A stretch of DNA of 45,183 bases from CAZPWF01 sp964610775 (GTDB taxonomy: Bacteria > Patescibacteriota > Saccharimonadia > Saccharimonadales > JACQNP01). Made by a program: the position numbers and the translations under genes. Below are positions 31,590 through 40,774 of this stretch, piece by piece (position 1 is the stretch's first letter; the number at the start of each line of letters is the position of its first letter). The stretch covers positions 1 to 45,183 of the forward strand of contig CAZSZC010000007.1 in NCBI GenBank assembly GCA_964610775.1, given 5' to 3'. The notes below the pieces were generated by a model, which saw nothing but the letters and a program-made list of their open reading frames with translations, was not told where the DNA came from and did no database searches.

Positions 31590-32285
31590 ATGGGAATTTA
31601 CAAACCACTTATAAAAGGTGCTCGCTCGCTCGAAGAGTTTGAGCAGATTGATCACAGTAACGACAAGACAGTCACGCCAGGTGATGTCATGACGTACAGT
31701 CGACCACCATTAGCGTCAATTGCAGCTTGGATGCTTTTAACTGGGAGACGTCCGGCTTCTATCGTAGCAGGTATCGCTATGGCCACAGATATGGAGGGCC
31801 AGGTTTGCCGGTGGATTGATAAGACTTGGCCGAATTCAGGCTATGGGTCAACTGAGCATGGTGCCCGTCGTGACCCGATCGCTGATACTATGGCTATGGG
31901 GATTTTGGGCGGCGCCATTCTGGGTTCACCTAAGGTTTCGGCTTCAGGTAAGATAGCTACCGCAACCGTGTTTGGTGTTGAGGGTTACAAAACTCAATGG
32001 GCATTACGAAGTAATGCTAAATTCAAGAATTTTACTGGTGAGCCACTTATTTTACCCGCTTCCGCTGACGGTAAGGAAGCTATGGCTGAAAAAATGACAG
32101 CGATTGAATTTGCTATTGCAACAAATGACGTCGATAATCAAGTATTGAAAGCCGCACTTGGTGCAGGTGCAATGGCATTTGCAGGTGTTGGTTCATATCG
32201 TGGCGAGAGAGCAAGACGAGCCTATGAGCCACTTATTGAAGACTTAATCGCTCATCATCTAGAGAATATCCCCCAGGCTGCATAA
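31590..32285 (+). CDS. CDP-alcohol phosphatidyltransferase-like protein
   Basis: A 231-residue protein with a recognisable but degenerate CDP-alcohol phosphatidyltransferase signature. The second half, GARRDPIAD, matches the G-x3-D-x3-D part. The first half reads DMEGQVCR where the family has D-x2-D-G-x2-A-R, so one Asp is replaced by Glu and the first Asp is out of register. Hydrophobic segments (ASIVAGIAMAT, AMGILGGAILG) fit a membrane enzyme. It may be active with altered geometry or inactive. Possible role: phospholipid head-group transfer. Confidence 0.6.
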   Translation: MGIYKPLIKGARSLEEFEQIDHSNDKTVTPGDVMTYSRPPLASIAAWMLLTGRRPASIVAGIAMATDMEGQVCRWIDKTWPNSGYGSTEHGARRDPIADTMAMGILGGAILGSPKVSASGKIATATVFGVEGYKTQWALRSNAKFKNFTGEPLILPASADGKEAMAEKMTAIEFAIATNDVDNQVLKAALGAGAMAFAGVGSYRGERARRAYEPLIEDLIAHHLENIPQAA

Positions 32286-32330
32286 ATAACAACGACCTAA
32301 CGACGGTTATAGAGGTATAATAAGGTAACT

Positions 32331-33752
32331 ATGGGGCAAGCGCTATATCGTAAGTATCGTTCAAAGACTCTTGATGATGTTGTCGGACAAGAACATGTTA
32401 CGACAACTCTTAAACACGCCCTAAGAGACAAAACAATTAGTCACGCATATTTATTCACCGGACCAAAAGGAGTCGGCAAAACAAGTGTAGCTCGTATATT
32501 GGCGCATGAGATAAATGACTTGGAATATGTTGAGCCGGTTTCGCACTTAGATATTATTGAAATTGATGCTGCTAGTAATCGCAGAATTGACGAGATACGC
32601 GAATTGAGGGACAAGGTACACACTTCTCCAACCAGCGCCAAGTACAAGGTATATATCATTGATGAAGTTCACATGCTTACGCGTGAAGCATTCAACGCAC
32701 TTTTAAAAACACTCGAGGAACCGCCTGATCATGCCATATTTATCCTAGCGACTACTGAGGCGCATAAATTACCAGAAACTATCGTAAGTCGTACCCAGCA
32801 CTTTGCATTTAAACCAGTCAAAACTGATGCAGTAAAACAGCACTTACTATCTATTGCTAAGTCAGAGAACATAGCGCTTGAAGAGCCCGCGGCGGAATTG
32901 ATTGCTAAATATGGGCAGGGATCGTTTAGAGACAGCATTAGTTTACTAGATAGTCTTAGAACAGGAAGATCTCGTATATCAGAAAGTGATGTCAGGGATG
33001 CTATAGGACTAGCTCCAGAAGAGACAATAGATAGCATTATTGCTGCAATGGATAGCGGTGATTCAAGATTATTAACTTTAGAATTGGACAAAGCCTTTTC
33101 TAGTGGCTATCAATCAATCCAGATAGCTAATCAAATATCACAAACTTTAAGAAAGAAGATTACTGATGGTAGCTTGACAAATAGAGACATACAACTTCTT
33201 CAAGCACTGTTAGCTATCACATCAGCACCAAACCCTGACGCATCACTAGAACTTATTTTGCTTCAAAATCAATTATTAAACAGTAGTTCTGAAGTTACAC
33301 ATCCGAGTACCGATAGTGAAGTAAGCGTCACACAACCTAGCGCTCCGAAAACCGAACCGAAGCCGGAGAAACCCGATGAAATACCAAAGCCAATGGTCAA
33401 TGAGACGAAGGAAGATATTAGCGATACTCCTAGCGATTTATGGGAGCAGGTACTATCAAGGTTAAAACAACACAATAATGCTTTATATGGTATAGCCAGA
33501 ATGGCCAAGACTGATATATCGCATAACATATTAACCCTATCTTTGAGTTTTCCATTTCACCTGAAACGACTTTCTGACTCAAAAAATGACGCTGCTTTGC
33601 GAAAAATAGTTAAAGACATCGACCCTTCTATTAAGGAAATTAAGTACAGGTTGGTTGCCGATAAATCTGCCTTAAAACCGGTAGATATTCAAAAACCTGA
33701 CCTTAAAAGCATTAACGATATCTTCGGTGGCGCTGAAGTGCTAGAATCTTAA
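32331..33752 (+). CDS. dnaX: DNA polymerase III subunit gamma/tau
   Basis: ATP-driven motor of the clamp loader. The 473 residues include Walker A GPKGVGKTS, Walker B-type IIDEVHML, the ALLKTLEEPP block, IFILATTEAHKLPETI and the SRTQ motif. The zinc module normally between Walker A and IDAASN (C-x8-C-x2-C-x2-C) is absent: only EINDLEYVEPVSHLDIIE remains. The C-terminal third has a low-complexity Pro/Lys/Glu stretch (about 330-365) and a final domain. TATAAT ends 9 bases before the ATG; AAGG is also present. Followed 6 bases later by dnaB. Confidence 0.93.
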   Translation: MGQALYRKYRSKTLDDVVGQEHVTTTLKHALRDKTISHAYLFTGPKGVGKTSVARILAHEINDLEYVEPVSHLDIIEIDAASNRRIDEIRELRDKVHTSPTSAKYKVYIIDEVHMLTREAFNALLKTLEEPPDHAIFILATTEAHKLPETIVSRTQHFAFKPVKTDAVKQHLLSIAKSENIALEEPAAELIAKYGQGSFRDSISLLDSLRTGRSRISESDVRDAIGLAPEETIDSIIAAMDSGDSRLLTLELDKAFSSGYQSIQIANQISQTLRKKITDGSLTNRDIQLLQALLAITSAPNPDASLELILLQNQLLNSSSEVTHPSTDSEVSVTQPSAPKTEPKPEKPDEIPKPMVNETKEDISDTPSDLWEQVLSRLKQHNNALYGIARMAKTDISHNILTLSLSFPFHLKRLSDSKNDAALRKIVKDIDPSIKEIKYRLVADKSALKPVDIQKPDLKSINDIFGGAEVLES

Positions 33753-33758
33753 TACGCT

Positions 33759-35120
33759 ATGGAGCCCATTAAAGAGAACAACATACCGCCACAAAACCTA
33801 GAAGCAGAAGCTAGCCTCTTGGGGGCTGTTTTAATTGACAGTGATGCTATTGTTAAGATTGCTGATATTGTTAATCCAGAAGACTTTTACGACGAAAAAC
33901 ATAGACGTATCTATGAAGCTATACTGCAGTTATACGAAAAGCACGACCCAATAGATGTTTTAACCCTTTCAGATCAACTAAAAGGGACTGGCTTATTAGA
34001 TGTGGTTGGTGGCGCCGCCTATTTAACTGAGCTTACAAACTTTGTGCCTACAGCTGCTCACGTTGAGCAGTACGCAAATATTGTTGCCCAAAAGGCACTT
34101 AGAAGACGATTAATTAAAGCTTCTCAAGATATTGTTACTCTTGGTTATGATGAGAATCGCAATCTTCAAGATCTAATAGAAGATGCGGAATCTAGATTGT
34201 TTACCGTTAGCCAACAGCACGTTAAACAAGATGTAACTAGTCTCGAGGAAGTTCTTAGTCAAAGTTTTGAAAGATTAGATGAACTACACAAGGATAAGGG
34301 GAAAATCAGAGGCGTACCAACTGGCTTTAAGGACCTGGATACCATTTTGGCTGGCCTACAGCCTTCAGACTTGTTTATATTAGCTGCTCGTCCCTCCATG
34401 GGTAAAACAGCTTTATCACTTAATTTAGCCCACAACGTAGCGGTCAAGGCAGACCAAGCCGTTCTTGTTTTTAGTCTAGAAATGAGCAAGGAGCAGCTGG
34501 TAGACCGAATGCTAGCTATGGAATCAGGTGTCGATGCCTGGGCGCTTAGAACGGGTAATCTTAATGACGATGACTTTGAAAAAATCGGGCATGCCATGGG
34601 AACGCTCTCAGAGGCAAAGATATATATTGATGATACACCCGGCATAACAGTAAGCGAACTACGAACAAAGGCGAGACGTGAAGCACATATGCGTCCGCTC
34701 GGCTTGATTGTGGTTGATTATTTACAATTAATGAGCGGTGGTCACAGATTTGGCGGTGACGGCAATCGTGTTCAGGAAATATCAGAAATATCACGCGGGC
34801 TTAAGGGTATAGCGCGTGAGTTAAATGTGCCACTGGTAGCATTAAGTCAGTTGAGTCGATCGGTTGAAAGCAGAAGCCCTCAAATACCGCAATTAGCTGA
34901 CTTGCGTGAATCAGGTTCTATTGAACAAGATGCTGATGTTGTAGCGTTTATTTATAGAGAAGATTATTATAACCCAGATACTGAGCGCAGAAACATAACT
35001 GACATATTCATCAAGAAGCATAGAAACGGCCCAACAGGAGCTGTTGAGCTATTCTTTGATAAAGAAAAACAGCGATTTAGGAGTCTTGATACTAGACACA
35101 GCGACACGTTTAACCAGTAG
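33759..35120 (+). CDS. dnaB: Replicative DNA helicase DnaB
   Basis: Hexameric 5'-3' helicase at the fork. The 453 residues show the N-terminal domain (PPQNLEAEASLLGAVLID), a linker, and the RecA-like domain with Walker A ARPSMGKTAL, Walker B LIVVDYLQLM, and the QLSRSVESR and RESGSIEQDAD blocks. No intein interrupts it. An extended -10 TG-C-TAGAAT lies in the end of dnaX, 11 bases upstream of the ATG, so it may have its own promoter. Tandem with dnaX, so two replisome components are made together. Confidence 0.96.
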   Translation: MEPIKENNIPPQNLEAEASLLGAVLIDSDAIVKIADIVNPEDFYDEKHRRIYEAILQLYEKHDPIDVLTLSDQLKGTGLLDVVGGAAYLTELTNFVPTAAHVEQYANIVAQKALRRRLIKASQDIVTLGYDENRNLQDLIEDAESRLFTVSQQHVKQDVTSLEEVLSQSFERLDELHKDKGKIRGVPTGFKDLDTILAGLQPSDLFILAARPSMGKTALSLNLAHNVAVKADQAVLVFSLEMSKEQLVDRMLAMESGVDAWALRTGNLNDDDFEKIGHAMGTLSEAKIYIDDTPGITVSELRTKARREAHMRPLGLIVVDYLQLMSGGHRFGGDGNRVQEISEISRGLKGIARELNVPLVALSQLSRSVESRSPQIPQLADLRESGSIEQDADVVAFIYREDYYNPDTERRNITDIFIKKHRNGPTGAVELFFDKEKQRFRSLDTRHSDTFNQ

Positions 35121-35156
35121 CTGTTTTTGTCTAAACTGCTATAATTATGTGTAAAG

Positions 35157-36341
35157 GTGAAAAAGCTGGGTTTCTATTTTGGATTACTATGGAAGGTTGT
35201 TGCAGTAGCAGCAGTCGTTATATTAGTAGTTTTATGTTTACTGTATTATCGTATTGGTAATCTTGCTCCTGGCTATAACGACAATGAAATTGCTCAATAT
35301 GTATTCACATCCAAATCAACAAATATAAAAGCCATACCGATTAATTCTCCGGTCACTGTTCCTCAACTTGTACTTCGCAAAGCATACCACAATAAAATAG
35401 TAGTACTTAGAATAGTAACCGCTATACTGGGATTTATTAGTATTATTGGTGTCTTCTGGGTGTTGCGCACTTGGCATACAGAACGAGTAGCCTGGTTAGC
35501 TGGTAGTCTTTATGCGACTTCAAGTTGGCTATTGTTAACTGCTAGAACCGGTGATTCTATAATCTTATTAACACTGGTACCGTTGATAATCATATGCTAT
35601 CTGTGGTTAGAAAAAACCCAAAAACAAAAGCTGGCATTTATTGTTGGTGTCATCGTGTTATCGCTTTTGATATATGCTCCAGCCGGTATATTAGTTGCTA
35701 TAGGCGTTTTGGTACTTCGAGGCAAAAATATTGCTTCAAAACTAAAGGATGTTATACCTATCTGGCTATTTATAGTCATGGGAATCGTTTTTACTTTTCT
35801 TGTGTCGCCGCTAGTAATATCTGTTGTCAGAAACCATAGACTGCTACTTAGTGTCGTGGGACTTCCTCAGCAACTGCCAGTATTTCGTATGTATATAAGC
35901 AATATTTCAGACACTATACTAGCGATTAGCGTAAACTCAAACCTTGCCTCAACAGCACAACTAGGAAATCTAGGATTAATAGATGTTTTCACTCTAACTA
36001 TGATAATTGCTGGATTTATATACTATATAAAACGTTGGCGACTAGATCGTTCAAAGTTTATGCTATTGAGTACTACGGTATCCTTAATTCTCATTGGATT
36101 TGGCGGACCAGTCTCTATCGCTTTATTACTACCATTATTATTTATGTTTGCTGGCGCTGGCATAGCTTGGTTTTTGCAACAATGGTTTGCTGTATTCCCA
36201 CGAAACCCGCTGGCAAAATCTGTTGGAGTCTCTCTTATTGTTATTGCTGTATGTCTTTCGGTCGTATTCAATCTTTATAGATACTATGTTGCCTGGCCAC
36301 ACATGGCAACAACAAAAGACAACTACACTCATCGGCTATAA
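35157..36341 (+). CDS. Polytopic membrane protein, possible GT-C glycosyltransferase
   Basis: A 394-residue protein with about nine or ten membrane helices. After the first helix there is a loop with YNDNEIAQYV, which loosely resembles the Asp-containing first loop of ArnT/PMT-type GT-C glycosyltransferases, and a TARTGDS segment later. The match is weak and the family remains uncertain. GTG start at 35157; TATAAT at 35140-35145 lies 11 bases upstream. It stands between dnaB and ybaB with no functional link to either. Confidence 0.6.
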   Translation: MKKLGFYFGLLWKVVAVAAVVILVVLCLLYYRIGNLAPGYNDNEIAQYVFTSKSTNIKAIPINSPVTVPQLVLRKAYHNKIVVLRIVTAILGFISIIGVFWVLRTWHTERVAWLAGSLYATSSWLLLTARTGDSIILLTLVPLIIICYLWLEKTQKQKLAFIVGVIVLSLLIYAPAGILVAIGVLVLRGKNIASKLKDVIPIWLFIVMGIVFTFLVSPLVISVVRNHRLLLSVVGLPQQLPVFRMYISNISDTILAISVNSNLASTAQLGNLGLIDVFTLTMIIAGFIYYIKRWRLDRSKFMLLSTTVSLILIGFGGPVSIALLLPLLFMFAGAGIAWFLQQWFAVFPRNPLAKSVGVSLIVIAVCLSVVFNLYRYYVAWPHMATTKDNYTHRL

Positions 36342-36375
36342 ATTGCTACAATAACAAGATAGGATAAGGAGAAAT

Positions 36376-36669
36376 ATGAGCAAACTAGATCAGGCCAAGA
36401 TGCTATTAAAGGTTAAGAAACTTCAGAAAGAGCTTCAGAAGCAAATTATAACTATCGAGAAGGGTGATGGCGCTGTTAAAGTAGAGATAACGGGCGAACA
36501 AAAGATTAAAAAAATACACATTGATCCAGAATACATTGATCTTGATGACATCGGTCAATTAGAGCGTTGGGTAGAAGATGCCGTCAAAGACGCAATAGCT
36601 GAAAGCCAAAAAATCGCTGCCGAAAAAATGCAGCCTATGATGGGCATGCTTGGTGACCTTGGACTATAG
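36376..36669 (+). CDS. ybaB: YbaB/EbfC nucleoid-associated protein
   Basis: Small dimeric DNA-binding protein, usually encoded beside recR as here. The 97 residues show the helical N-terminus (QAKMLLKVKKLQKELQKQ) and the family core GDGAVKVEITGEQKIKKIHI with DLEDLE-like DLDDIGQLE, then the helical end. AAGGAG before the ATG; 3 bases to recR. Confidence 0.92.
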   Translation: MSKLDQAKMLLKVKKLQKELQKQIITIEKGDGAVKVEITGEQKIKKIHIDPEYIDLDDIGQLERWVEDAVKDAIAESQKIAAEKMQPMMGMLGDLGL

Positions 36670-36672
36670 CTT

Positions 36673-37284
36673 ATGCGCATACTGCCAAAAGCACTAGAAG
36701 ATACCGTGTCTGCACTATCAGCGCTACCGGGTGTTGGTCCAAGAAGTGCTGAAAGGTATGCCTATTACTTGCTTAAGGCAGATAAGAATACTTCGCAAAC
36801 AATAGCGAAGGCTTTAAATGATCTACATGACAAAGTTACTTACTGCAAAAGAACATTTGCTTTGATTGAAGATGGTCAAGAATTTTCAGAATTATACACT
36901 TCTCCAAGCCGTGACAAAAAACAGGTAATGGTAGTCGCTGAACCTTTTGATATTATCGCCGTCGAGAAGACAGGAGCATATCACGGAACTTATCATGTTC
37001 TTGGCGGCCTAGTATCTCCTATTGATGGCATACACCCAGAACAGCTTCACATAAATGATTTGGTAGAACGTATTGACGAAGATGGCGTGGAAGAGTTAAT
37101 CTTAGCTACTAACGCCAGTGCAGAAGGCGAAACAACAGCTCTATATATACAGCAACAAATTGGCGATAGTAAAGTTAAAATTTCGCGCTTAGCACGTGGT
37201 TTGCCTGTTGGGGTTGATATTGAGTATGCGGATCAGATTACGCTTAGCAGGGCTTTAGAAGGACGCACGGCTGTAAATGGATAA
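36673..37284 (+). CDS. recR: Recombination protein RecR without zinc finger
   Basis: RecFOR-pathway protein that forms a DNA clamp. The 203 residues have the N-terminal helix-hairpin-helix (SALPGVGPRSAERYAYYLL) and a Toprim domain (VMVVAEPFDIIAVEKTGAYHG, HVLGGLVSPIDGI). The four-Cys zinc finger expected between them is lost: only one Cys (YCKRTF) remains in about 35 residues. The final RLARGLPVGVDIEYAD block is canonical. Overlaps nrnA by 8 bases. Confidence 0.94.
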   Translation: MRILPKALEDTVSALSALPGVGPRSAERYAYYLLKADKNTSQTIAKALNDLHDKVTYCKRTFALIEDGQEFSELYTSPSRDKKQVMVVAEPFDIIAVEKTGAYHGTYHVLGGLVSPIDGIHPEQLHINDLVERIDEDGVEELILATNASAEGETTALYIQQQIGDSKVKISRLARGLPVGVDIEYADQITLSRALEGRTAVNG

Positions 37285-38269
37285 GAGATACCAAAACTTT
37301 ATTAATATCATCAATTCATCTGAGCGTATCGTAATCGTACAAGCCGATAATCCAGATGCAGACAGTCTAGGTAGCGCCATAGCCCTTGAGTCCATACTAC
37401 ATTCAATGGACAAGAATGTTTCGTTATATTGCGGTGTAGACATACCAGATTATCTTAAATACATGACAGCTTGGAGCCGCGTTTCCGCTGAATTACCTAA
37501 TAATTATGATTGTTTGATCATTGTTGATGCATCATCAGACAGCCTACTAGAAAAACTGTATGCTGATAAAAACTATACGAACAATGGAACCACACTAGTA
37601 TTAGATCATCACGCATCGGTCCAAGATCAAATCGAAGCTCAAATTATCATTAATGAACCTGGTGTATCATCAACAGGTGAATTAATTTATAAACTGTTTA
37701 GTAGCTTGAACATTGAAATCCCAATTGAAGCAGTTGAATCCATACTGGCAGCAATCATGGGCGACACACAGGGTCTTAGTAATAGTTTGGCTATTCCTGA
37801 TACTTATAGGGTAGTTGCAAACATAATCGAGGCTGGCGTTGATAGATCGGCTCTAGAAGAGGCACGACGCAACTACAGTAAGATGACCGAGGATGTATTC
37901 AGATACAAAGCAAAACTTATTGAGCGAACCGAACTCTTTATAAATAACTCACTCGCCATCGTGAAAGTAACTTATGACGAAATAGTAACGTACAGCCCAA
38001 AATACAATCCAGTAGCACTAATTCAGTTTGACATGCTACAGATCGAAGGTGTTAAGGTGGCTATAGTATTCAAAACTTACAATGACGGTAAAATAACAGC
38101 CGCAATAAGAGCCAACAGTGGAAGCCCTATAGCTGGGAAAATTGCTACTAAATTTGGCGGTGGTGGTCACGACTATGCAAGTGGGTTTAAAATAATAGAC
38201 AGCCAAAACTTTAATGATCTTAAGATAGAATGTATAAACTATATCGAGAACCAAATCACAAATAACTAA
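37277..38269 (+). CDS. nrnA: DHH-family phosphoesterase, NrnA-like
   Basis: Degrades short oligoribonucleotides and/or pAp in related bacteria. The 330 residues carry the DHH motifs: NPDADSLGSAIAL (motif I), IIVDASSD (motif II) and LDHHAS (motif III), then the DHHA1 domain ending in GGGGHDYASGF. Metal-binding Asp/His residues are intact. It starts inside the end of recR and cysS follows one base after its stop. Confidence 0.88.
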   Translation: MDKRYQNFINIINSSERIVIVQADNPDADSLGSAIALESILHSMDKNVSLYCGVDIPDYLKYMTAWSRVSAELPNNYDCLIIVDASSDSLLEKLYADKNYTNNGTTLVLDHHASVQDQIEAQIIINEPGVSSTGELIYKLFSSLNIEIPIEAVESILAAIMGDTQGLSNSLAIPDTYRVVANIIEAGVDRSALEEARRNYSKMTEDVFRYKAKLIERTELFINNSLAIVKVTYDEIVTYSPKYNPVALIQFDMLQIEGVKVAIVFKTYNDGKITAAIRANSGSPIAGKIATKFGGGGHDYASGFKIIDSQNFNDLKIECINYIENQITNN

Positions 38270-38270
38270 T

Positions 38271-39695
38271 ATGAAGCTTTACAATACCCTCCAAAAAAAA
38301 CTTATTGAAGTCAAACCATCTAAAGACAATACGGTACGTATTTATTCGTGTGGTCCTACTGTTTATGATCACGCCCACATTGGCAATCTTAGCGCCTACA
38401 TTTTTGCAGACACGCTCGGAAAATCATTACGCTTAGCTGGCTACAAGACTAAGCATGTTATGAACTATACTGATGTTGATGATAAAACAATTAAACGCAG
38501 TCATGATATGTATCCAGAAATGGATCCAAATGAATCACTAAAAAAACTTACCGAGCACTACATAAAGCTTTTTTTGACTGATATAAAAGACATCGGCATC
38601 GATGTTGATAATTTCACTTTCATAAAGGCGACAGATTCAATTGAAGCTATGAAGCACCTTATAGCAAAACTTTATGATGCAGATATGGCATACGTTACGG
38701 ACGACGGTATTTATTTTTCAATCGAAAAATACATAGCAAGCGGCAAGAATTACGGCCAGCTTCTTGAAATAACGCCCCAAAACACGGGTGAAGCCAGAAT
38801 ACAAAACGACGAATATGACAAAGAGTCGGTTCATGATTTTGCTCTTTGGAAAAAACAGAAAGATGGTGAGCCAGCCTGGGACTTCGCTCTTGGCAAACAC
38901 AACCTGAAGGGACGCCCGGGTTGGCATATTGAGTGTTCTGCTATGAGTCAACAGGAACTAGGTATCCCATTTGACATTCACACTGGCGGTATAGATCTAA
39001 TTTTCCCGCATCATGAAAATGAAATAGCCCAGAGCACTGCTGTCGGCAATAACACAATAATGGCTAATATTTTTGCTCATAATAATCACGTTCTTGTAGA
39101 TGGAAGAAAAATGGCTAAGTCTGCTAATAATTTTTATACACTAAAAGATATAAAAGATAAGGGCTATGAACCTCTCGCATTTCGATTAATGATTCTACAA
39201 TCGCATTATCGTAGTGAATCGAGTTTTTCTTGGGAAAATATCGAATCCGCACAAAATCGCCTACATAGTCTTAGGTCAATGGCTGATACGCAATGGCAAG
39301 CGACTGATAACCAACAAGAAGCCCCAGTATTTACAGTAATCAAAGAAAAGCTAATGGAGTACTCTCAAAACGACCTCGATACTCCGTCTATACTTTCAGA
39401 GATAAGTAAGCTCACAAAGATTGTCGAAACAAATGGCGTAACGGCCGAGGGATTAGGTGATTTTATTGAGGTTATTAATACTATAGATAGCATACTGGGC
39501 TTAGACCTTGCGAAACAGCCCGATATTACTAATGAACAGAAAAACTTACTCAAACAACGAGCTGTGGCTCGATCAAATAAAGACTGGTCGGAATCAGATG
39601 CCCTTAGAGAACAGCTACAGGAAGAGGGTATCCAAGTTAGAGACACTGACCATGGTCAAATATGGTCGAGGCTTCCTAATCAAGTCTCATTATAA
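38271..39695 (+). CDS. cysS: Cysteinyl-tRNA synthetase
   Basis: Charges tRNA-Cys. The 474 residues start KLYNTLQKKL and show SCGPTVYDHAHIGN (zinc Cys27 and HIGN), WHIECSAMS (zinc Cys), GGIDLIFPHHENEIAQ (zinc His/Glu) and the KMSKS-equivalent KMAKS in GRKMAKSANNF. All catalytic-site zinc ligands are therefore kept, unlike the structural zinc fingers of other proteins here. Its 3' end overlaps the convergent AI-2E permease gene by 16 bases. Confidence 0.96.
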   Translation: MKLYNTLQKKLIEVKPSKDNTVRIYSCGPTVYDHAHIGNLSAYIFADTLGKSLRLAGYKTKHVMNYTDVDDKTIKRSHDMYPEMDPNESLKKLTEHYIKLFLTDIKDIGIDVDNFTFIKATDSIEAMKHLIAKLYDADMAYVTDDGIYFSIEKYIASGKNYGQLLEITPQNTGEARIQNDEYDKESVHDFALWKKQKDGEPAWDFALGKHNLKGRPGWHIECSAMSQQELGIPFDIHTGGIDLIFPHHENEIAQSTAVGNNTIMANIFAHNNHVLVDGRKMAKSANNFYTLKDIKDKGYEPLAFRLMILQSHYRSESSFSWENIESAQNRLHSLRSMADTQWQATDNQQEAPVFTVIKEKLMEYSQNDLDTPSILSEISKLTKIVETNGVTAEGLGDFIEVINTIDSILGLDLAKQPDITNEQKNLLKQRAVARSNKDWSESDALREQLQEEGIQVRDTDHGQIWSRLPNQVSL

Positions 39696-40774
39696 GGCTT
39701 ATAGTCTGGAAACTTCTTTTTAAGAAAATCGTCAATTAACACCTTAACACAACCTGCAACTGGGATTGCTGCTATAGCTCCGATTATTCCAGCTAGACCA
39801 ACCCCTATAAGTGCGACTATAAATACAATTAATGGTGTGAGTTGATTACTTCTTGATTGTATATATGGCTGTAGGGTGGCGTTTTCGATTTGCTGGTAGA
39901 GAATAAAGAATATACCCATCGCAACAGCCAGGGGCAATGATGTTAATAGACAAGCTAATACCACGATAATGGCTGCAAGAATATTTCCAAACATAGGAAT
40001 AAGACCAAAAACAAATACAATACCAGCCAAGGCTATTGGATTAATATCTGCCTTAAATAGAGTGCTCAGTATTAGCAGGGCAATGCCTGCAAAAGTAGCT
40101 GCAATGGCAGCTATTAGCAGTTGACCATTAACGTAACCAGTGACAACACCATACATCTTCTTAAAAATTTTAGTTGTATGTTCTCGTTTAGATTCGGTTT
40201 GTAATGCGATTACTTTCTGTATCCAAATGGGCCCTTCTACTAGCATCATAAAGGTCATAACAAGAACAACAATAATGGAAACTATGGTTCCTCCTATTCG
40301 ACCAGCAGTATTTATTACCGGTCCAGAGAAGTCACCTAATCGGCTAGCGTAATCATCGCGTATATCATCAATTTTATCTTGTAATTCATAGCGTCTTATT
40401 AAACGCGATACGGTACTGTCCTGATATTTTAGGTTATTGATATTTGTTGGTAGGTTTTGTACGTAATGAGTCGTTTGACGCACTAGCGGAGGCACCACGA
40501 GTGATAAGAATCCTACGAGTAATGCAATCACAATAATGTAAGCAATGCCGGTTGCCTGAATTCGACTTTTACTCTTGAGTCTATGAGAAATCCAGCTAAC
40601 TGCTGGGTTGAGAGCAATAGCTAGGAAAAATGAAATAAATATTAGATGTAGCTCGTGGGTAATGCCACTAATCATCCGCAGCACTATAATTGCAAGTACG
40701 GCTATTACTATCGACTTCACCACAGTTCTAGTAGTGATATTGATAGTTACATCCTTATTAGTTCCCCATCTCAT
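39680..40774 (-). CDS. AI-2E family transporter/permease
   Basis: A 364-residue membrane protein of the AI-2E (PerM/YdiK-like) family, with about eight helices. Family segments include LHLIFISFFLAIALNPAVSW, VPPLVRQTTHYVQNLP, and FGLIPMFGNILAAIIVVL and NATLQPYIQSR in the C-terminal half. The substrate is not predictable; members have been linked to quorum signals, Na/H exchange and other roles. The ATG at 40774 is used because it minimises overlap (17 bases) with the upstream glycosyltransferase; 40783 is possible. Confidence 0.85.
   Translation of the reverse strand: MRWGTNKDVTINITTRTVVKSIVIAVLAIIVLRMISGITHELHLIFISFFLAIALNPAVSWISHRLKSKSRIQATGIAYIIVIALLVGFLSLVVPPLVRQTTHYVQNLPTNINNLKYQDSTVSRLIRRYELQDKIDDIRDDYASRLGDFSGPVINTAGRIGGTIVSIIVVLVMTFMMLVEGPIWIQKVIALQTESKREHTTKIFKKMYGVVTGYVNGQLLIAAIAATFAGIALLILSTLFKADINPIALAGIVFVFGLIPMFGNILAAIIVVLACLLTSLPLAVAMGIFFILYQQIENATLQPYIQSRSNQLTPLIVFIVALIGVGLAGIIGAIAAIPVAGCVKVLIDDFLKKKFPDYKPYNET

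Noticed and set aside
33759..35120. Possible intein in dnaB
   Set aside because: The protein is 453 residues and all helicase motifs are continuous.
32441..36332. Long antisense open frames under dnaX, dnaB and the membrane protein
   Set aside because: They mirror codon patterns of strong sense genes, have no start signals and give low-complexity Ser/Ile-rich products.
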